Shown: in pieces, positions 24,571 through 37,925 of the stretch | How positions within the stretch are numbered: position 1 is the stretch's first letter | How the letters are laid out: the number at the start of each line of letters is the position of its first letter | Assembly (NCBI RefSeq): GCF_040939455.1 | Contig: NC_134117.1 | Span: 50,834,001-50,898,000 of the forward strand | Origin: Microcebus murinus | Taxonomy: Eukaryota > Chordata > Mammalia > Primates > Cheirogaleidae | DNA length: 64,000 nucleotides | Direction: 5' to 3' | Translations under genes and position numbers: made by a program | Notes under the pieces: generated by a model | The model's input: only the letters and a program-made list of their open reading frames with translations | Told to the model about the DNA's origin: nothing | The model's database searches: none

Positions 24571-27500
24571 AAATGAATCTGTAAAGTGTTGGAGACTTTA
24601 GTATTAAGTTAGTCATAAAGTTTGCCAAAAAACTTCTAAATTTGTGTAGCAATTTATACTCAATGATTCTCTTTTCCAAAATACTATCCTAATTTCATTA
24701 GCCATATCTACTACAGAGAAAATATATTCTTCTGCGGCATTACTGTGTTAAAAAAGTATCACTTTTCATCTTCATATAGATTTATTAATACCGTGAAGAT
24801 GGGAGAGGGAGGGTGTTTGCACTTTTTTTTTTAAGCTTTCAGAAATAAAAAAGGAAGAAAGTTAGTACGAATGGTAAAACTAAATTTACCAAATTGGTTT
24901 CCCATGTTTCATTTTTCCTAAAAAGATAACAAATTACCTTATTATTTAACAAATAATTAAATCGAATTTTGTAGAATTCATCAAAAGTAATCCCTTTATC
25001 AAGTAAAAAAGATAACATAAATGTTTAATAGTTTTTAATTTTTAGAATGATTCAAATGGACATAACAGAAAAGTAAAAATAAGCCAGAACAATTTGTAAA
25101 TTAAAATATATAATATACACACATGCAAAACATGAAGATTCCTAATTAATCATATCTATGAAAAAAATCAAAATTCAGACATCTAGAGCAAACTCTCTAA
25201 ATTAAAAAATTTAAAGTAACTCTCTGTAGTTTAGAATGTGTCAGACATTTTAAATAACTGCTATTACTAAAATGATTCACTGTAAATAACTGAATCATTT
25301 CTTGAATGAATCTTGAAAGCAGTCTGAAATTTGTAAGAAAACAGTTAACACACTTGGAAATAAAATTTATACACTCCTCCCTTGGGACTCTGCCAAAGCA
25401 TATTAATTGTTAAATATGTATATGCCTGTATTCTTCTATTTTTCCAACTTAATGTATAGTGACAATATAGGCAGAAACCAGGCATTGCCAGTTGTGTTTC
25501 TGAAGCTGAAGTCCAACAAATAATGTTAACTAGTGAAAAGTTTATATAATTAAAAATTTGTGAAACTAAAGCATTAAATATTTTCCCAATAAAATATAAT
25601 TATTAACAATTTTCTATTTCCCAATTATCCTAGCCATTTATGAAAAATCTTTACAGCAACTTTTTTTCAATTTTGAAATGTTTAGTCTCTACCACTAAGA
25701 AATACTCTTTCTTTCTAATCTAAAATGTTCTTAATTTTCAGATGCTAAAATTAGGCAGAAACTATGTTTAAAAGTATTAAGAAAATAAACTTTTCTTTTT
25801 GACCAAGCTCACAATTCAAATGTTTAATTAGTTCGTACAGTTCAGAAATGGCTGTACTCACAAGGCTCATCTTATTCTATCCTGCCATAATTTTTAATGC
25901 ATATGTCCAAGAAGCAGAACTTTAAAGAATAAACTACAGCTTTATTGCCAACAATTGTTTTTCTAAGGTTTGTGTGGAAAATTATGTATTTCCACTGAGA
26001 TTAAGACAGTAAAATTAACCTTAACTTTTTAAAAATAAAAGTAAAATATATATACATTAAAAAAATATCTAGCCAGAAATGCAGATCTACAGCCACCAAA
26101 GCTATTCAAATTATTCAGTCTTTTCCCAAGAAGTGACTTTAAAACCAAATAAAATTAGAACGAAAAAATTAATTATCAAACTTTGTTTCAAATATAAACC
26201 TATTTTATTATTAATTATACACTCTTAAGTTTAAAGTGTTGTTTAATTTACATACTCATCTATTGATTGGTATAAAAATGGATTTTGTTGTTAAATGAGT
26301 ATGGCCAAAGTGAATCTTCATTTTTCTGATTACTCTTATAAAAATCTATAAACACTAATTTTTAGAAATCTATTTACTGACAATGTATGTAAAATTTACA
26401 AACATTTCTGATATCACTAAGCTACCTAGAAAAAGTTTTGCATCTAAAAAATGATTTGGTGCTGAAATTAAAAATAACAATCACTGGCAGTCTTTTATAA
26501 AAATGTATTTCTACTGAAATATTCTATTGCCTTTGAAAACCTAAGACCAGTAAAAACTAGGTATACACTACAACAAACCAGATCAATACATAACATTTTG
26601 AAAAACTGAAAGGTTGCACAGTAGAACCGTAACACACAGCTTAAAGTCAATATAGATGTTTAGCACACACACGAAAGAGACGTTTAAACCAAAGTACTCA
26701 AGTAAATTCTCTTTCAGGTCCTCATCCAGATTCATAAAACGTGAAGTCACAAATGCATAATATATTATTTGGTAACCTTCAACAAAGTTTTCATATAATA
26801 ATTACCTTTCCATTTATTATTCACCAATGTATTACTGACTAAAATCCCTCATACTAGAAATGAACAGCAACAGAAATGTTAAGTATAAGAATTAAGAGAC
26901 GAGTAGAGTAAAAATAAGGTAAATAAAAAAGCTTTGCTATGAATCATAGTTTTACTTGTGAGAGAAAAATAAAAGCAGTAGATTTAATGGTAAAATGGTC
27001 AAATGTGAGGTCACTGTGTTACTATAAATGCTTTGTATTATCTAGGCAATACCATCTGGTTACAAATTACCAATTTCTGAAAGAAATCAAAACTGAAATG
27101 ACTAAAATATTCAACTTACTTGGCTTAAGAAAAAAATTTTTTTCTCCCAAAAGTACCATCAAGAAATATAAAAAGTATAATAGGAATTGTATTTATTTAA
27201 TTGTTAGTGCAGTAGAAACAAAAGGTAAAATTTGTTTGGGGAGTTTTATGGAATTTGGATGTAAGCTCAATAAAGAAAACATGTGAATGTGATGTATCCA
27301 AAAGCTTCAACAGATAATTCATTAACAGAGCAAATTTAAAGTGTCAAATTAAGAGTTCCTATGCTCCATTTTCTTATCCTACCAGTTACATACCAGTTTT
27401 CAAACCAAAACAAAATGTTAAAAAGAAAGCATATAAATAATGTGCAGAAAAATGCTACCTGGAACAAATCTAAAATTAGTTTAAGAATATCTTGGTTCCT

Positions 27501-27760
27501 TGAAGTTTCTTTTATCCCCCATCCCTTTTCTTTACAAACATAAATACAATTTCTATTGATGATGGAGAAAACATACAGTACATAAAAAATAGTCAATCAA
27601 TAGCTTAACCAAAATATAAAGAACCAAACTCTTAAAGGACTCAAAGGGGAGAAATAATTAGGTGTCAACCCATACATGCCCACAGTAAGCAGAACAATTT
27701 AGATTAAAAAATGTATTATAAAAAGATTATTAAGGACCTCTTTATGGTCACCTGTGTTAC
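24571..27760. other. HERC4 intron 3, unique AT-rich stretch
   Basis: About 3.2 kb without a recognisable interspersed repeat. Very AT-rich. Open frames such as 26939-27286 (+) lack any recognisable domain and are best read as chance. Confidence 0.6.
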
Positions 27761-27920
27761 CTGGGTACTCTGATACATTCCTCTGATCCTAGCAGGCCAA
27801 GTTGTCCATCAGAATCAAGACCCCAAGCATACACCTGGCCCTTGTCATTTAGTGCTAATGTATGAGCTTCTCCACATGAAACAGCTACGATATTTTGGGC
27901 ATCCAGAGCAACAACCTGCT
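27761..27920 (-). CDS. HERC4: HERC4 exon 3: residues 76-129 (RCC1-like blade)
   Basis: The acceptor TTTCTGTAG is followed by AGCAGG, which completes the split Glu76 codon and gives E-Q-V-V-A-L-D. 160 nt, phase 1 in and phase 2 out. It encodes the blade signature SCGEAHTLALNDKGQ and then AWGLDSDGQLGLLG at about residues 90-120, ending ECIRVP with Arg129 split by the donor CCCAG|GTAACA (GT at 27760-27759). Blade motifs of the form CG-x-x-H and WG-x(4)-GQLG are those of RCC1 repeats, which pack as propeller strands. It is separated from exon 2 by a 25-kb intron full of repeats. Confidence 0.97.
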
Positions 27921-29700
27921 CTACAGAAATCAAGAAGAGAGAGGTTACATTCTAGTTTTGAACTTCCAATGAGAATAAAATATTCAATCCTCATTTTACA
28001 CAAAAATGTTAATGAAATACTTAAACACATACTAAATATAATAAGTTATTTTGAAAAATCTAACAAATATGGTCCATACATAATTCTCATTGTGGTAAAG
28101 CACAGATAACTACATTATAGGGCATAATCAACAAAGAATATTAAGTGACCTGAACATTTGGGAGGAAAAGTTAAGGGTTCATAAAGATTATCTTAGAATG
28201 TACTCTCCATTCAAAACCATTACTAATAAAACAATATAAGTAAAAGAAGAAATCACTTAAATAACCTGGGCTATTTGATTTTTAACAATAAAACCATAAT
28301 TGACATATATATTACCCTACAGAGTGATTACCCTATAGAGTGATTCTGAAATTAATGCAATAATCTGAATTGGCAATTTCTAAATGGAAAACAAATTCTT
28401 TACAGATCTCATAAATAAAGTATCGATTGGACATGTTAAGTAGAGAACAGAAAGGCAGTATGACCACAACTGATAAGTTCCAGTTACAGACTGCAATCTT
28501 AACATCAAAAGACATGAAAACTCCCTCTGTGATTAAAATGTGTTCAAGTTTTAAGCCAGAAGTTAACTTGAAATACTGGCTCTTCAAAAGACTGTCAGTA
28601 GCTAGCAACTGACAAATCAATAGGGAAAGTGAAACTGTTTCCCCAGTCATTAACATGTTTGTCAGTTTTTTACTAGTATCACTACGTTTCTTTTTTAAGA
28701 CGCCATTTAAAATTAACATTTTTAAGCTTAATAAGAAAGTTATAATACTATTTCAATAAACTAAAAGTATTATGTTGAAAGTGGTTAAAACTGGATCAAT
28801 CCAGTTTCTTCACAGGCACATTTTGGCTCAATTCACAAATGTGGCTGTTCAATAATAAAACAGATTGCATCAAGGAGGTTGAAATTCCTATGCACAGAGA
28901 CATTCAAATTGTATCTGGATCACCATTTTGCATTTTGGAGTGGGAGGTTAGCCCTAGATAGCCTCTAGTAAACTATACAACTCTAATGATGGACTTACCT
29001 TAAAGTACTATGACTTGATAACTGTTGAAGTTTCCAGTACAGGAAAGTTCATTATACTAATCCCTCACTTTTTGTATATGTTTTTACAAAAATTATATTG
29101 TAGAAACATACCAAAAAAGAGATATAACACAGTCTCCCCCCAAAAAGATCAAGAAAAAAGACTTAGAAGTAAAACATCATTTGCTTACATCAAAACATTT
29201 CCATAGATGCTAATTATTAAGAAGTAAAATGTTTATAAGATGTTATCTCTCACAGGGGCTCCAAAACAATCCTCAAAGGAAATAGTAGAAAATGACAGGA
29301 TGACAAGAGGGGTGAATAAGATTAGCTGGTTCACCAACAGCAAATCAAGAATAATTAAATCAGATAGCAAGGACTGTAAAGTAGAAAATAGCATGATCCC
29401 AGAAACAAAGAAGCAATCATTTATATAAAACACTAAACATCATTGTATACTGTATCCTGAGAGGTAAGCACTTGAGACAAAGAGATCAATAAAACAAAGT
29501 TGTAGCCCTCAAGGAATTTACTGTCTATGGAAAAATAAGGAGATAAGGATTGTGGTTAAATGCTAAGATAAGGATACAAAAAAGACACTAAGGGAACATG
29601 AGATACTTATTGAAACCTTGAAAGATATTAGGAAAAATTTTGGAAGGCAGCAACACTTTAGCTAAGTTCTAAAGTGAGGAAAAGGGAAGCGATTCCATGT
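27921..29700. other. HERC4 intron 2, start-distal unique stretch
   Basis: Repeat-poor intronic sequence next to exon 3. Short open frames on both strands show no known domain. Confidence 0.55.
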
Positions 29701-29705
29701 ATTCA

Positions 29706-29886
29706 TGCTGCAGTCCGCAATCTTTTTGGCACCAGGGACAGGTTTCATGGAAGATGATTTTTCCATGGACCCAGGGTGGGAGTGGAAGGGTGTTGTGGTA
29801 GGGGGTTGGTGGTATAGAGCTCAGACAGTGATGTGTAGCCCATTTCCTAACAGGCCCCAGCAATTTGAGGGGTTTGGGGACCGCAG
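29706..29886 (+). mobile_element. Non-autonomous hAT-type DNA transposon (MER-like), plus
   Basis: cagtccgcaatctttttggc and caccagggacaggtttcatg at one end and ttgaggggtttggggaccgc at the other are the inverted ends of a familiar ~300-bp mammalian MER element. The middle is deleted. A second copy in the other orientation is at 41499-41647. I cannot name the exact family with certainty. Confidence 0.65.
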
Positions 29887-30059
29887 ATATTTGAGGAAAT
29901 TCAAATTATTTGCATAGCAAAACAAACTAATTACTAATTAAAATCAAAGTCAAAAGACTGATGAGAAAAATGAAGGGAAAAAAATCTTACTTATATCTCA
30001 GACAAAGGAATAACTCCCTAATTTTCAAAGCCTTCCTTGGGGGGCAGGGGGGAAGGAAC

Positions 30060-30345
30060 AGTGATTTACATGAAAAATAGGTAAAAGATGTTAACCAACA
30101 GCTTACAGAAAAATAAACAGAAACAGCCCTAATCATATGAAAAGATGCTCAACTTCACTGATGAGAGAAAAGCAAATTCAAACTACATGGAGAAGCCAAT
30201 AATATGTTCACTTAGAAAATTCATGAAACTATATACTTTCAATTTTGCACTTTTCTATATGGGTTAACTTTCAATAAAAAGTTTATCTTTCAATAAAACT
30301 TTCAATTTAACTTTCAATAAAAACTTTCAATAAAAAAGTTTATGT
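30060..30345 (+). mobile_element. L1/HAL1-like fragment with repeated 3'-end motif
   Basis: agcccta-atcatatgaaaagatgctc is LINE-like, and 30234-30345 ends with five tandem copies of a unit close to actttcaataaaa. Confidence 0.6.
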
Positions 30346-31468
30346 TTATCAGGAGAATGAAAAGAAAAGCCACAGACTGGGAGAAAATATTTGCAAAAAA
30401 TACAACCGATTAAGGACCATTATTCAAAATATACAAAGAACATTTAAAACTCAACAATAAGAAAACAACCCAATTAAAAAATAGGCCAAAGATCAAAGCA
30501 GACCCCTCACCAAGGAATAGCAGGCAAGTAGGCATACAAACAGATGTTCAACATCATATGTCATCTGGGAATTTCAAATTAAAACAAGATAACACTACAC
30601 AACTACTAGAATGGCCACAATTTAAAACACTGACAACACCAAATGCTGGCAAGGATGTAAAGCAACAAAACTCTCATGCATTGCTGGAGGAAATGCAAAA
30701 TGCTATAGTTACTTTGGAAGACAGTTCGGTGGTTTCTTATAAAATTAAACATATTTTTACCATATGATCCAACAATCATACTCTTTCGTATTTACCCATG
30801 AACTGAAAACATGTATGTCCACACAAAAAGCCACATATAGATGTTTATAGCAGCTTTATTTATAATTGCCAAAATTTGGAAGCATCCAAGATATCCTTCA
30901 GTAGCTGAATGAATAAACAAACTGTGGTACATCTAGACAATGGAATATTATTCAGCATTAAAAAGTAATCAGCTATCAAGCCATGAAAACACATGTAAGA
31001 AACTTAAATACATATTACAAAGTGAAAAAAGCCAATTGGAAAAGGCTACGTATTATAGGATTGCAACTACATGACATTCTGGGAAAGGCAAAACTACTGA
31101 GACAGTAAAATGATCAGTGGTTGCCAGGGCTGGGAGAAAGAAGGGATGAACAGGCAGAGCACAGAGGACTTCCAGGGCAGTAAAACTATTTTGCTTGACG
31201 CTACAATGGTGGATATATGTCATTATACGTTTGTTAAAACCCATGGAATATGTAACAATAAGAGTGAACCCTAATATAAACTATGAGATTTGGCTAATAA
31301 TGATGTGTCAATGTAGGTTCACTGTACCAATGTACCACTGTGGTATAGAATTTCAAGTTGGGGAGATTGTACATGTGTGGGGACAGGAGGTATAAGCGAA
31401 CTCTGTACTTTCTGCTAAATTTTGCTATGAATCTAAAACTGCTCTAAAAATAAAGTTTATTTAAAAAT
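30346..31468 (+). mobile_element. Old L1 ORF2 end and 3' UTR, plus
   Basis: Clear L1 order: gggagaaaatatttgcaaaa, taaggaccattattcaaaat, atgctggcaaggatgtaaag, tttatagcagctttatttat, ggaatattattcagcatta and tggttgccagggctgggaga, ending aataaagtttatt. Frames are broken. Confidence 0.88.
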
Positions 31469-32150
31469 ACACCTCATACCAAAATACCATTTTTCACTTG
31501 ATAAAAATCCAAAAGTTGGATTAACAATCAGTTGGTGAGGCTGTGGAAGAAAAGCACTCTTATACATTGTTAGTTTGCAAAATACAAAATGGAACCACCT
31601 CTATGAAGAGAAAGGTGACACTGTCTAACAAAACACACATGCATTTACCCTTTACAGCTAGCAATATCACTTCCAGGAATTTATTCTACAGATACATCTA
31701 AGAACTTGTGTGTGCAAGCATGTATATGCATTTGCAGCACTAATAGCAAAAGACTGGAAATTCTCCAGTATTCAATAAAGGATTCCATCTACAAATTGGA
31801 ATACTTTGCAATTAAAAAAAAAAAATAGAGGAAACTCAATATATTGCTATGGAAAGATCTCCAGGGGACATTATCATAGAAGGAGAAAATATCAAGATGT
31901 GGGACAGTATACATGATTTGCTATATTTTTGTGTAAGGAAGGAGGAATAAGAACATATATTCATATTTGCTTATATCTACATAAAAAAACTGGAAAAATA
32001 CACCAAAAACCAACAAATATAGTTACATAATAGGGGATGCTGGTAGAGGGGAAAATACAGTGGTCAAATGTACGAGCAAAATTTATCAAAGTATATTTAT
32101 ATTGCTTTGATTTCTGAATCGTGAATATATTGCCTGTTCAAAACAAAAAA
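31469..32150 (+). mobile_element. Second LINE 3' fragment (HAL1/L1M-like), plus
   Basis: Repeats the LINE 3' programme right after the previous element: gttggtgaggctgtggaaga, acttccaggaatttattcta, tagcaaaagactggaaattc and tatggaaagatctccaggg. The preceding L1 may have inserted into it. Confidence 0.7.
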
Positions 32151-32294
32151 AAATTAATTAAAAAAAAAGAAAACTTTAAGTAATAAAAGCAATGTATTAA
32201 AACTACTTCAAAAGTGACTTGAGCTCTTTAATCTTTTTCTACATACTACAAATTCAAGATAAGTGATTTTAGTTCTTTCAGAATTTAGCCCTAT

Positions 32295-32630
32295 GGGCCA
32301 GGCACAGTGGGTCAATGCCTGTAATCCTAGCTCTCTGGGAGGCTGAGGCGGGCAGATCGTCCAAGGTCAGGAGTTCGAAACAAGCCTGAGCAAGAGCGAG
32401 ACCCCTTCTCTATTAAAAATACAAAGAAATTAATTAGCCAACTAAAAATATATAGAAAAAAAAAAATCAGCCAGGCATGGTGGTACACGCCTGTTCCCAG
32501 CTACTTGGAAAGCTGAGGCAGGAGGATTGCTTGAGCCCAGGAGTTTGAGGTTGCTGTGAGCTAGGATGATGCCAGAGGACTCTTGCAACAGAGTGAGACT
32601 ATGTCTCCAAAAAAAAAAAAAAAAAAAAAA
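32295..32630 (+). repeat. Alu (lemur-type), plus
   Basis: Target duplication gaatttagccctat (32281-32294) and gaagttagccctat (32631-32644). Diverged, with A22 at the tail. Confidence 0.94.
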
Positions 32631-32644
32631 GAAGTTAGCCCTAT

Positions 32645-33284
32645 CAAATTATTGAAATATCGATTTTAAGAATGGATTACTTAAGAAGTACAGTATTAAA
32701 GAAACATAACACAGTTATATGACCTGAGAATAGTATTTAATAGCTAAATTTTCAGGCAACAAATACACAAAACTGATAATGTCTCTATATACTTTTTTTT
32801 AAATTACTTATTTTTTCCAATGGCTCCTCAAAATGAATAGCCTCAACCATTTTTCCCCAATATACTAGAAAGTCAGAGGTTTATTGAAAAATTTTACATT
32901 CAGGTCAAATTCATGGTCCAAAAAAGGGAGTCAATGACAAGAATGAGGGATGAATAAATGAACCTAGCAAAACAAACAAAAAAATTCACTTACAAAGCCT
33001 GGCCCAGTAATGCCCTGTACGGCAAAGAGAAGCAAAACAGAATTCATGCCAAATCTAACAGCTAACGTTTCCTGTTTACTATGTACAAGGTACTGTACTA
33101 ACTCTATTAACTTTTAATTACCAAGCTACATTTATCTTTCAAGGCCAATAATAGTTAGGAAAGGGAAGGATAAGGGGAAAATTAAATTCACATCAACATA
33201 GGATGAGTTTGGAAACACAAGAAAGAGGACTAAAAACAAAGGAAAAACTTGCCAAGGAAGTCTATTTAAAAACTATTGATTCTT
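32645..33284. other. Intron 2 stretch, possible MIR scrap
   Basis: Around 33060-33140 (tgtttactatgtacaaggta) resembles a reversed MIR/L2 end, weakly. Otherwise nothing recognised. Confidence 0.4.
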
Positions 33285-33593
33285 GGGCCAGATGCCATGG
33301 CTCATGCCTGTAATCCTAGCACTCTGGGAGGCCAAGGCGGGAGGATAGCTCAAGGTCAGGAGTTCAAAAACAGTCTGAGCAAGAGTGAGACCCCCATCTC
33401 TACTAAAAATAGAAAGAAATTAATTGACCAACTAAAATATATAGAAAAAATTACCTGGGCATGGTGACGCATGCCTGTAGTCCCAGGTACTCAGGATCAC
33501 TTTAGCTCAGGAGTCTGAAGTTGCTGTGAGCTAGGCTGACACCATGGCACTCTAGCCCAGGCAACACAGTGAGACTCCGTCTCCAAAAAAAAA
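33285..33593 (+). repeat. Alu (lemur-type), plus
   Basis: Target duplication aaaaactattgattct on both sides. The right arm is shortened (ccaggtactcaggatcactt). Confidence 0.94.
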
Positions 33594-33845
33594 CCCAAAA
33601 ACTATTGATTCTCTTGAGAAATAAAGGCTACAAGTTGAAATTATGAATATATGATGCTAAACGTGTTGGAAAAGTTAAGTAACAGTATGTGATCATTACG
33701 GTCAATTTTAATTCACAAATAAAAAGGTATTTGTTCTAAAAAAAATACAAATATATATACACAGATAAAAAAATATGGCAACATGTTAGTGCTATTCTTT
33801 CCACTTCTTTAATGCTTAATGTTCATATAAAAGTGTGAAAAAATT

Positions 33846-34175
33846 GGCCGGGTGCGGTGGCTCACTCCTGTAATCCTAGCACTCTGGGAGGCCAAGGCAG
33901 GAGGATTGCTTGAGCTCAGGAGTTCGAGACCAGCCTGAGTAAGAGCGAGACCCCGTCTCTACCAAAAACAGAAAGAAATTAGCCAAGCAACTAAAAATAG
34001 AAAAAAATTAGCCAGGCATGGTGGCACATGCCAGTAGTCCCAGCTACTCAGGAGGCTGAGGCAGTAGGATCACTTGAGCCCAGGAGTTTGAGGTTGCTGT
34101 GAGCTAGGCTAATGCCACAGCACTCTAGCCCAGGCAACACAGTGAGACTCTGTCTCAAAAAAAAAAAAAAAAAAA
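33846..34175 (+). repeat. Alu (lemur-type), plus
   Basis: ggccgggtgcggtggctcac to A22. The linker variant gaaagaaattagccaagcaa differs from the common copies. Confidence 0.93.
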
Positions 34176-34962
34176 ATTATCACTGTGTTCGTATCAGTAT
34201 TTATGGTTCAAAATATTTCTCAAGAAAAGAAAGAAGGGACATTTAATTTAGGGAGTCACAAAAAGACAAAGAAAAAATAAGTGGAGAAGACTGTCCGGGG
34301 AAAGAAAAAATACATTTTTCAGAGATGTAAGTAAAAATAGAAAAGATAAAGCACTAAACAGATGAAACATGTCCAACTTGTAAATAATGATTCCATGTCT
34401 TTCATAAATACATCTCTAATAGGTCCTTGTTCATCATTACTTCTTGTTCTTCCTATACTTGTATGATTAAAATGGACACTTTTGAAGAATCTAATGGTGC
34501 AGCATCTTTCTGAGGAGAAAAAGGCCATCATCTTTGCTTTATAAATGCAAAACTTTCTTTTTTTTTTTTTCCTTTCCTTGTCACACATGGATAAATGCAA
34601 AACTTTCATCTGTAGATTTATAAAGAAATGAAATGATCAACCTAATGATAATTTTCATACCTACATCTTCTATTTCCTTCCAATCACCTTTGTATGCACA
34701 CCTGACTTTAGCATTTTTTCACTTATAAACCGCATCTAGTAAATTTTGCTGTATAAATATCATGAAAGAAGAAAACTGTCACACATACAGAAAAGGACCA
34801 GACTCCTGTTATAAAACACTACCCAATAAAGTCCCTCCTGTAGAATGACTATTTCAACCTCCTGTTAAATATATCCTATTTCCTGTGGAACCTTAGAAAT
34901 ATAGTTTCACTCATCCATTCTTGACATTGTGAAAATTCTTTTCATCTAAAATATCATCACCA
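34176..34962. other. Intron 2 stretch without recognised features
   Basis: AT-rich sequence. A minus frame at 34319-34609 shows no domain and reads through a poly-lysine stretch from T-rich sequence. Confidence 0.5.
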
Positions 34963-35302
34963 GGGCCCGGAGTGGTGGCTCACACCTGTAATCCTAGCAC
35001 TCTGGGAGGCTGAGTCAGGCAGATCGTTTGAGCTCAGGAGTTAGAGACCAGCCTGAGCAAGAGCAAGATCCAGTCTCTACTAAAAACATAGAAAAAAATT
35101 AGCTGGACAACTAAAATATATATGTATATTAAAAAAAAAAAAAAATTAGCCAGGCATGGTGGTGCATGCCTGTAGTCCCAGCTACCTGAGAGGCTGAGGC
35201 AGGAGGATCACTTGAGCCCAGGAGTTTAAGGTTGCTGTGAGCTAGGTTGATACCATGGTTCTCTAGCCTGGGTAACAGAGTGAGATTCTGTCTCAAAAAA
35301 AG
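34963..35302 (+). repeat. Alu (lemur-type), plus
   Basis: gggcccggagtggtggctca to A8. Flanks aatatcatcaccag and aatatcatctccag form the target duplication. Confidence 0.93.
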
Positions 35303-35699
35303 AAGAATATCATCTCCAGATTCATTGTGTAAGAATTCATTATATGATCAATTTCACCACCAGCAGCACTAAAGTGGTCCTCTCTCTGCATTTGTCTTCT
35401 GCTTTGTCTAATAACTGTGAAATGTCTGTCAATTTTCTTCTCTTGGCCATTATGGGCAGAAAATGAAAAATTCTGCATTCTCAATTGTGGCCAATGAAAG
35501 TTACATAAAGAAAAAAATAAAAGCTACAAAGATGGTGACTTCAAACTTCTTTTATATCTTCTTAAAAGATAATACAATCCTTTGCACAATACATAAAAAA
35601 GGGATGCTAAATAATGATGGTTTATGTCACTACTGCATCATCGTTCTAGGATATCCTCCATCATTCTTCCACCTATTATTTTAGTCTTTTTATTTTAGT

Positions 35700-36330
35700 C
35701 TAGTTGGAAAGACTCAACAGTGGTAATTATGGTAATTTGTGGTAATTATGTTCTATAAAGTCACCATGAACATTGATTTAGCAAATACTGAATCACTGCC
35801 CCTAGGGAAAATACAAGGTTAGGTTCCTACAATGCTCTGGTGAAGACATTTTTGCCAACTGATCAATACGAAATTTTGTTTTATGTGTATTTCTGTTTAA
35901 AAACACCTTATTTAATATGTATTGTTGATTTATTAACATTAAATTCATGGCCAATAGCACTGCAACTCATGCTTACGCAAAGCTTATCTAACACATTTCT
36001 TCCCTGCAAGGCATATCACACCCTTCTTGCACTTAGGAACAACAGACAGCAGCACAACAGCACTTCAGCACTGTGCTTAGGGGCAATACTAAACAGCAAA
36101 ATCACCAACAAAAAGTACAAAAGTAGAAAAAATGTAGCACTGAATATAGCACAAAAAGGACATTTTTTATAATGATAACTAAAACACTGCCTTGTTGAAC
36201 CCTCAGCTGGTTATGTGCACATTGGCAGACTCAAAGTTTTGTAGCCCTGCACATGTACATGTCCAGCCAGGAACGACCACAAACACAAAATAAAACACTG
36301 TTAGTTTCATATAAAACGCTAACAGTTTTA
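35700..36330. mobile_element. Probable ancient DNA-transposon-derived repeat, family unsure
   Basis: The run from tatgttctataaagtcacca through tgaatcactgcccctaggg, ttctgtttaaaaacacctta and cagctggttatgtgcacatt to gtacatgtccagccaggaac looks like a repeat seen widely in mammalian introns. I do not recall its family with certainty. The 110-codon plus-strand open frame inside has no known domain. Confidence 0.45.
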
Positions 36331-36654
36331 TATAGAGAAAAAAATCTGTGTTGTTTCTATGCTATCAGAATCTAGAAAATACTGCTATGAATAGCAACAA
36401 GCACAATCATATTGAAAACTATAATACTGAGGTCAGAAGGAATATATTTGTTAAATATCTATTTTAAAGAGGCATCATTTCAATGCATTAGTATATGTCT
36501 AATACTGCCAGATCCTAAGATTCAAAATCTTCTGTCCTTCCATGTCTCACTAGTTGCTAAAAATATAGATTCCCCTTTCTCCTCTCTCTTAACTCAAAAC
36601 TCCAATTAGAGCCATGCAAAGTATACTTAAAATCCACATCTAAATTTAACTTTA

Positions 36655-36991
36655 GGCCAGGCATGGTGGCTCACACCTAGCTCTCTGGGAGGCCGAGGCG
36701 GGTGGACTGCTCAAGGTCAGGAGTTCAAGACCAGCCTGAGCAAGAGTAAGATTCTGTCTCTACTATAAATAGAAAGAAATTAATTGGCCAACTAATATAT
36801 ATATAGAAAAAATTATCCAGGCATAGTGGTGTATGCCTGTAGTCTCAGCTACTTGGGAGGCTGAGGCAGAAGGATTGCTTGAGCCCAGGAGTTTGAGGTT
36901 GCTGTGAGCTAGGCTGACGCCATGGTACTCACTCTAGCCTGCGCAACAAAGTGAGACTCTCTCTCAAAAAAAAATAAATAAATAAATAAAA
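36655..36991 (+). repeat. Alu (lemur-type), plus
   Basis: Target duplication aaatttaacttta on both sides. The left arm lacks the gtaatcctagcact segment. Confidence 0.94.
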
Positions 36992-37790
36992 GTAAAATTT
37001 AACTTTAAAGTTCACAAGATACCATACTATGAAATAAAAAAGGGACTATGGAGCTCCATTCTTATTAAAAAAATAGGTCACACCTAGCCCCAAAATATAT
37101 GTGGAGAAAAGACTGGAAAAATAAATAGTATATTTTCAATACTGGTTATCTAAAAGTGTTTTCTTTCTTCTTTTCTTGTTGTTTAATTGTTTAATTAGAT
37201 AACTTCATGTACATTTGAAGCATTTTATGATTCCGACTTTTTAAAGATGAAGACATTAATCACTTGGGATCAGTGAATAATACCAATGAATAATTCAGCT
37301 TTTTTTATACTTTAAATAATCACATTGCTAATTTTGTTACAGAGAAAACAAATAACCAAAGGCTACTTTACTTGAGGCACAAACTTCCCCATGACTGAAA
37401 AATAATATTGAAGTTACCGTTTAAATAAATCAAAGTAAAATTATTTACTGACACTTTTAAAAGGATCTCTAATATCATGTATATAATAATCACCATAAAC
37501 TATAAAACAAACTCAGAATTAAACAAATATTAAAACATCAAAAAATTAAATGAAAATATTTGTTCTCTAAAATTATCACCAATAATTATCAACAGGAATT
37601 TGGAATAGTATAACCCACATCCAAGAAAGTATTTTAATGGGTTCCCTGATAAAATCTAAACATAAAATAACTTACATGTTTACGTTAATAGCTAACAAAA
37701 TAATGTTTACATGGAGAAGAAATTCTTTATAATGGCTATGTTCACAAGTTCATACCTCTTTTATAAATTCTATTTATATAGAGGCACATA
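36992..37790. other. Intron 2 unique AT-rich stretch
   Basis: No repeat, RNA gene or coding sequence recognised. Confidence 0.5.
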
Positions 37791-37925
37791 GTTAACAATA
37801 TACACAGAGCTTATTATGTGCCTGGCACTGTGCTAAGCACTTTATTTAACCTCATTTAATCCTCATAACACCATGAGGCAGGGTACCATCATCCCTACTT
37901 CACAGATAAAGACACTATGTTATAA
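37791..37925 (-). repeat. MIR element, minus
   Basis: ttatgtgcctggcactgtgc ... ctcatttaatcctcataaca ... cttcacagataaa is the reverse of the MIR core and 3' part. Confidence 0.85.

Noticed and set aside
26939..27286. 115-codon plus-strand frame in intron 3
   Set aside because: AT-rich, antisense to HERC4, no domain, no splice or promoter evidence.
28333..28719. 128-codon minus-strand frame in intron 2
   Set aside because: Sense to HERC4 but no recognisable domain and no paired splice sites that would keep the HERC4 frame.
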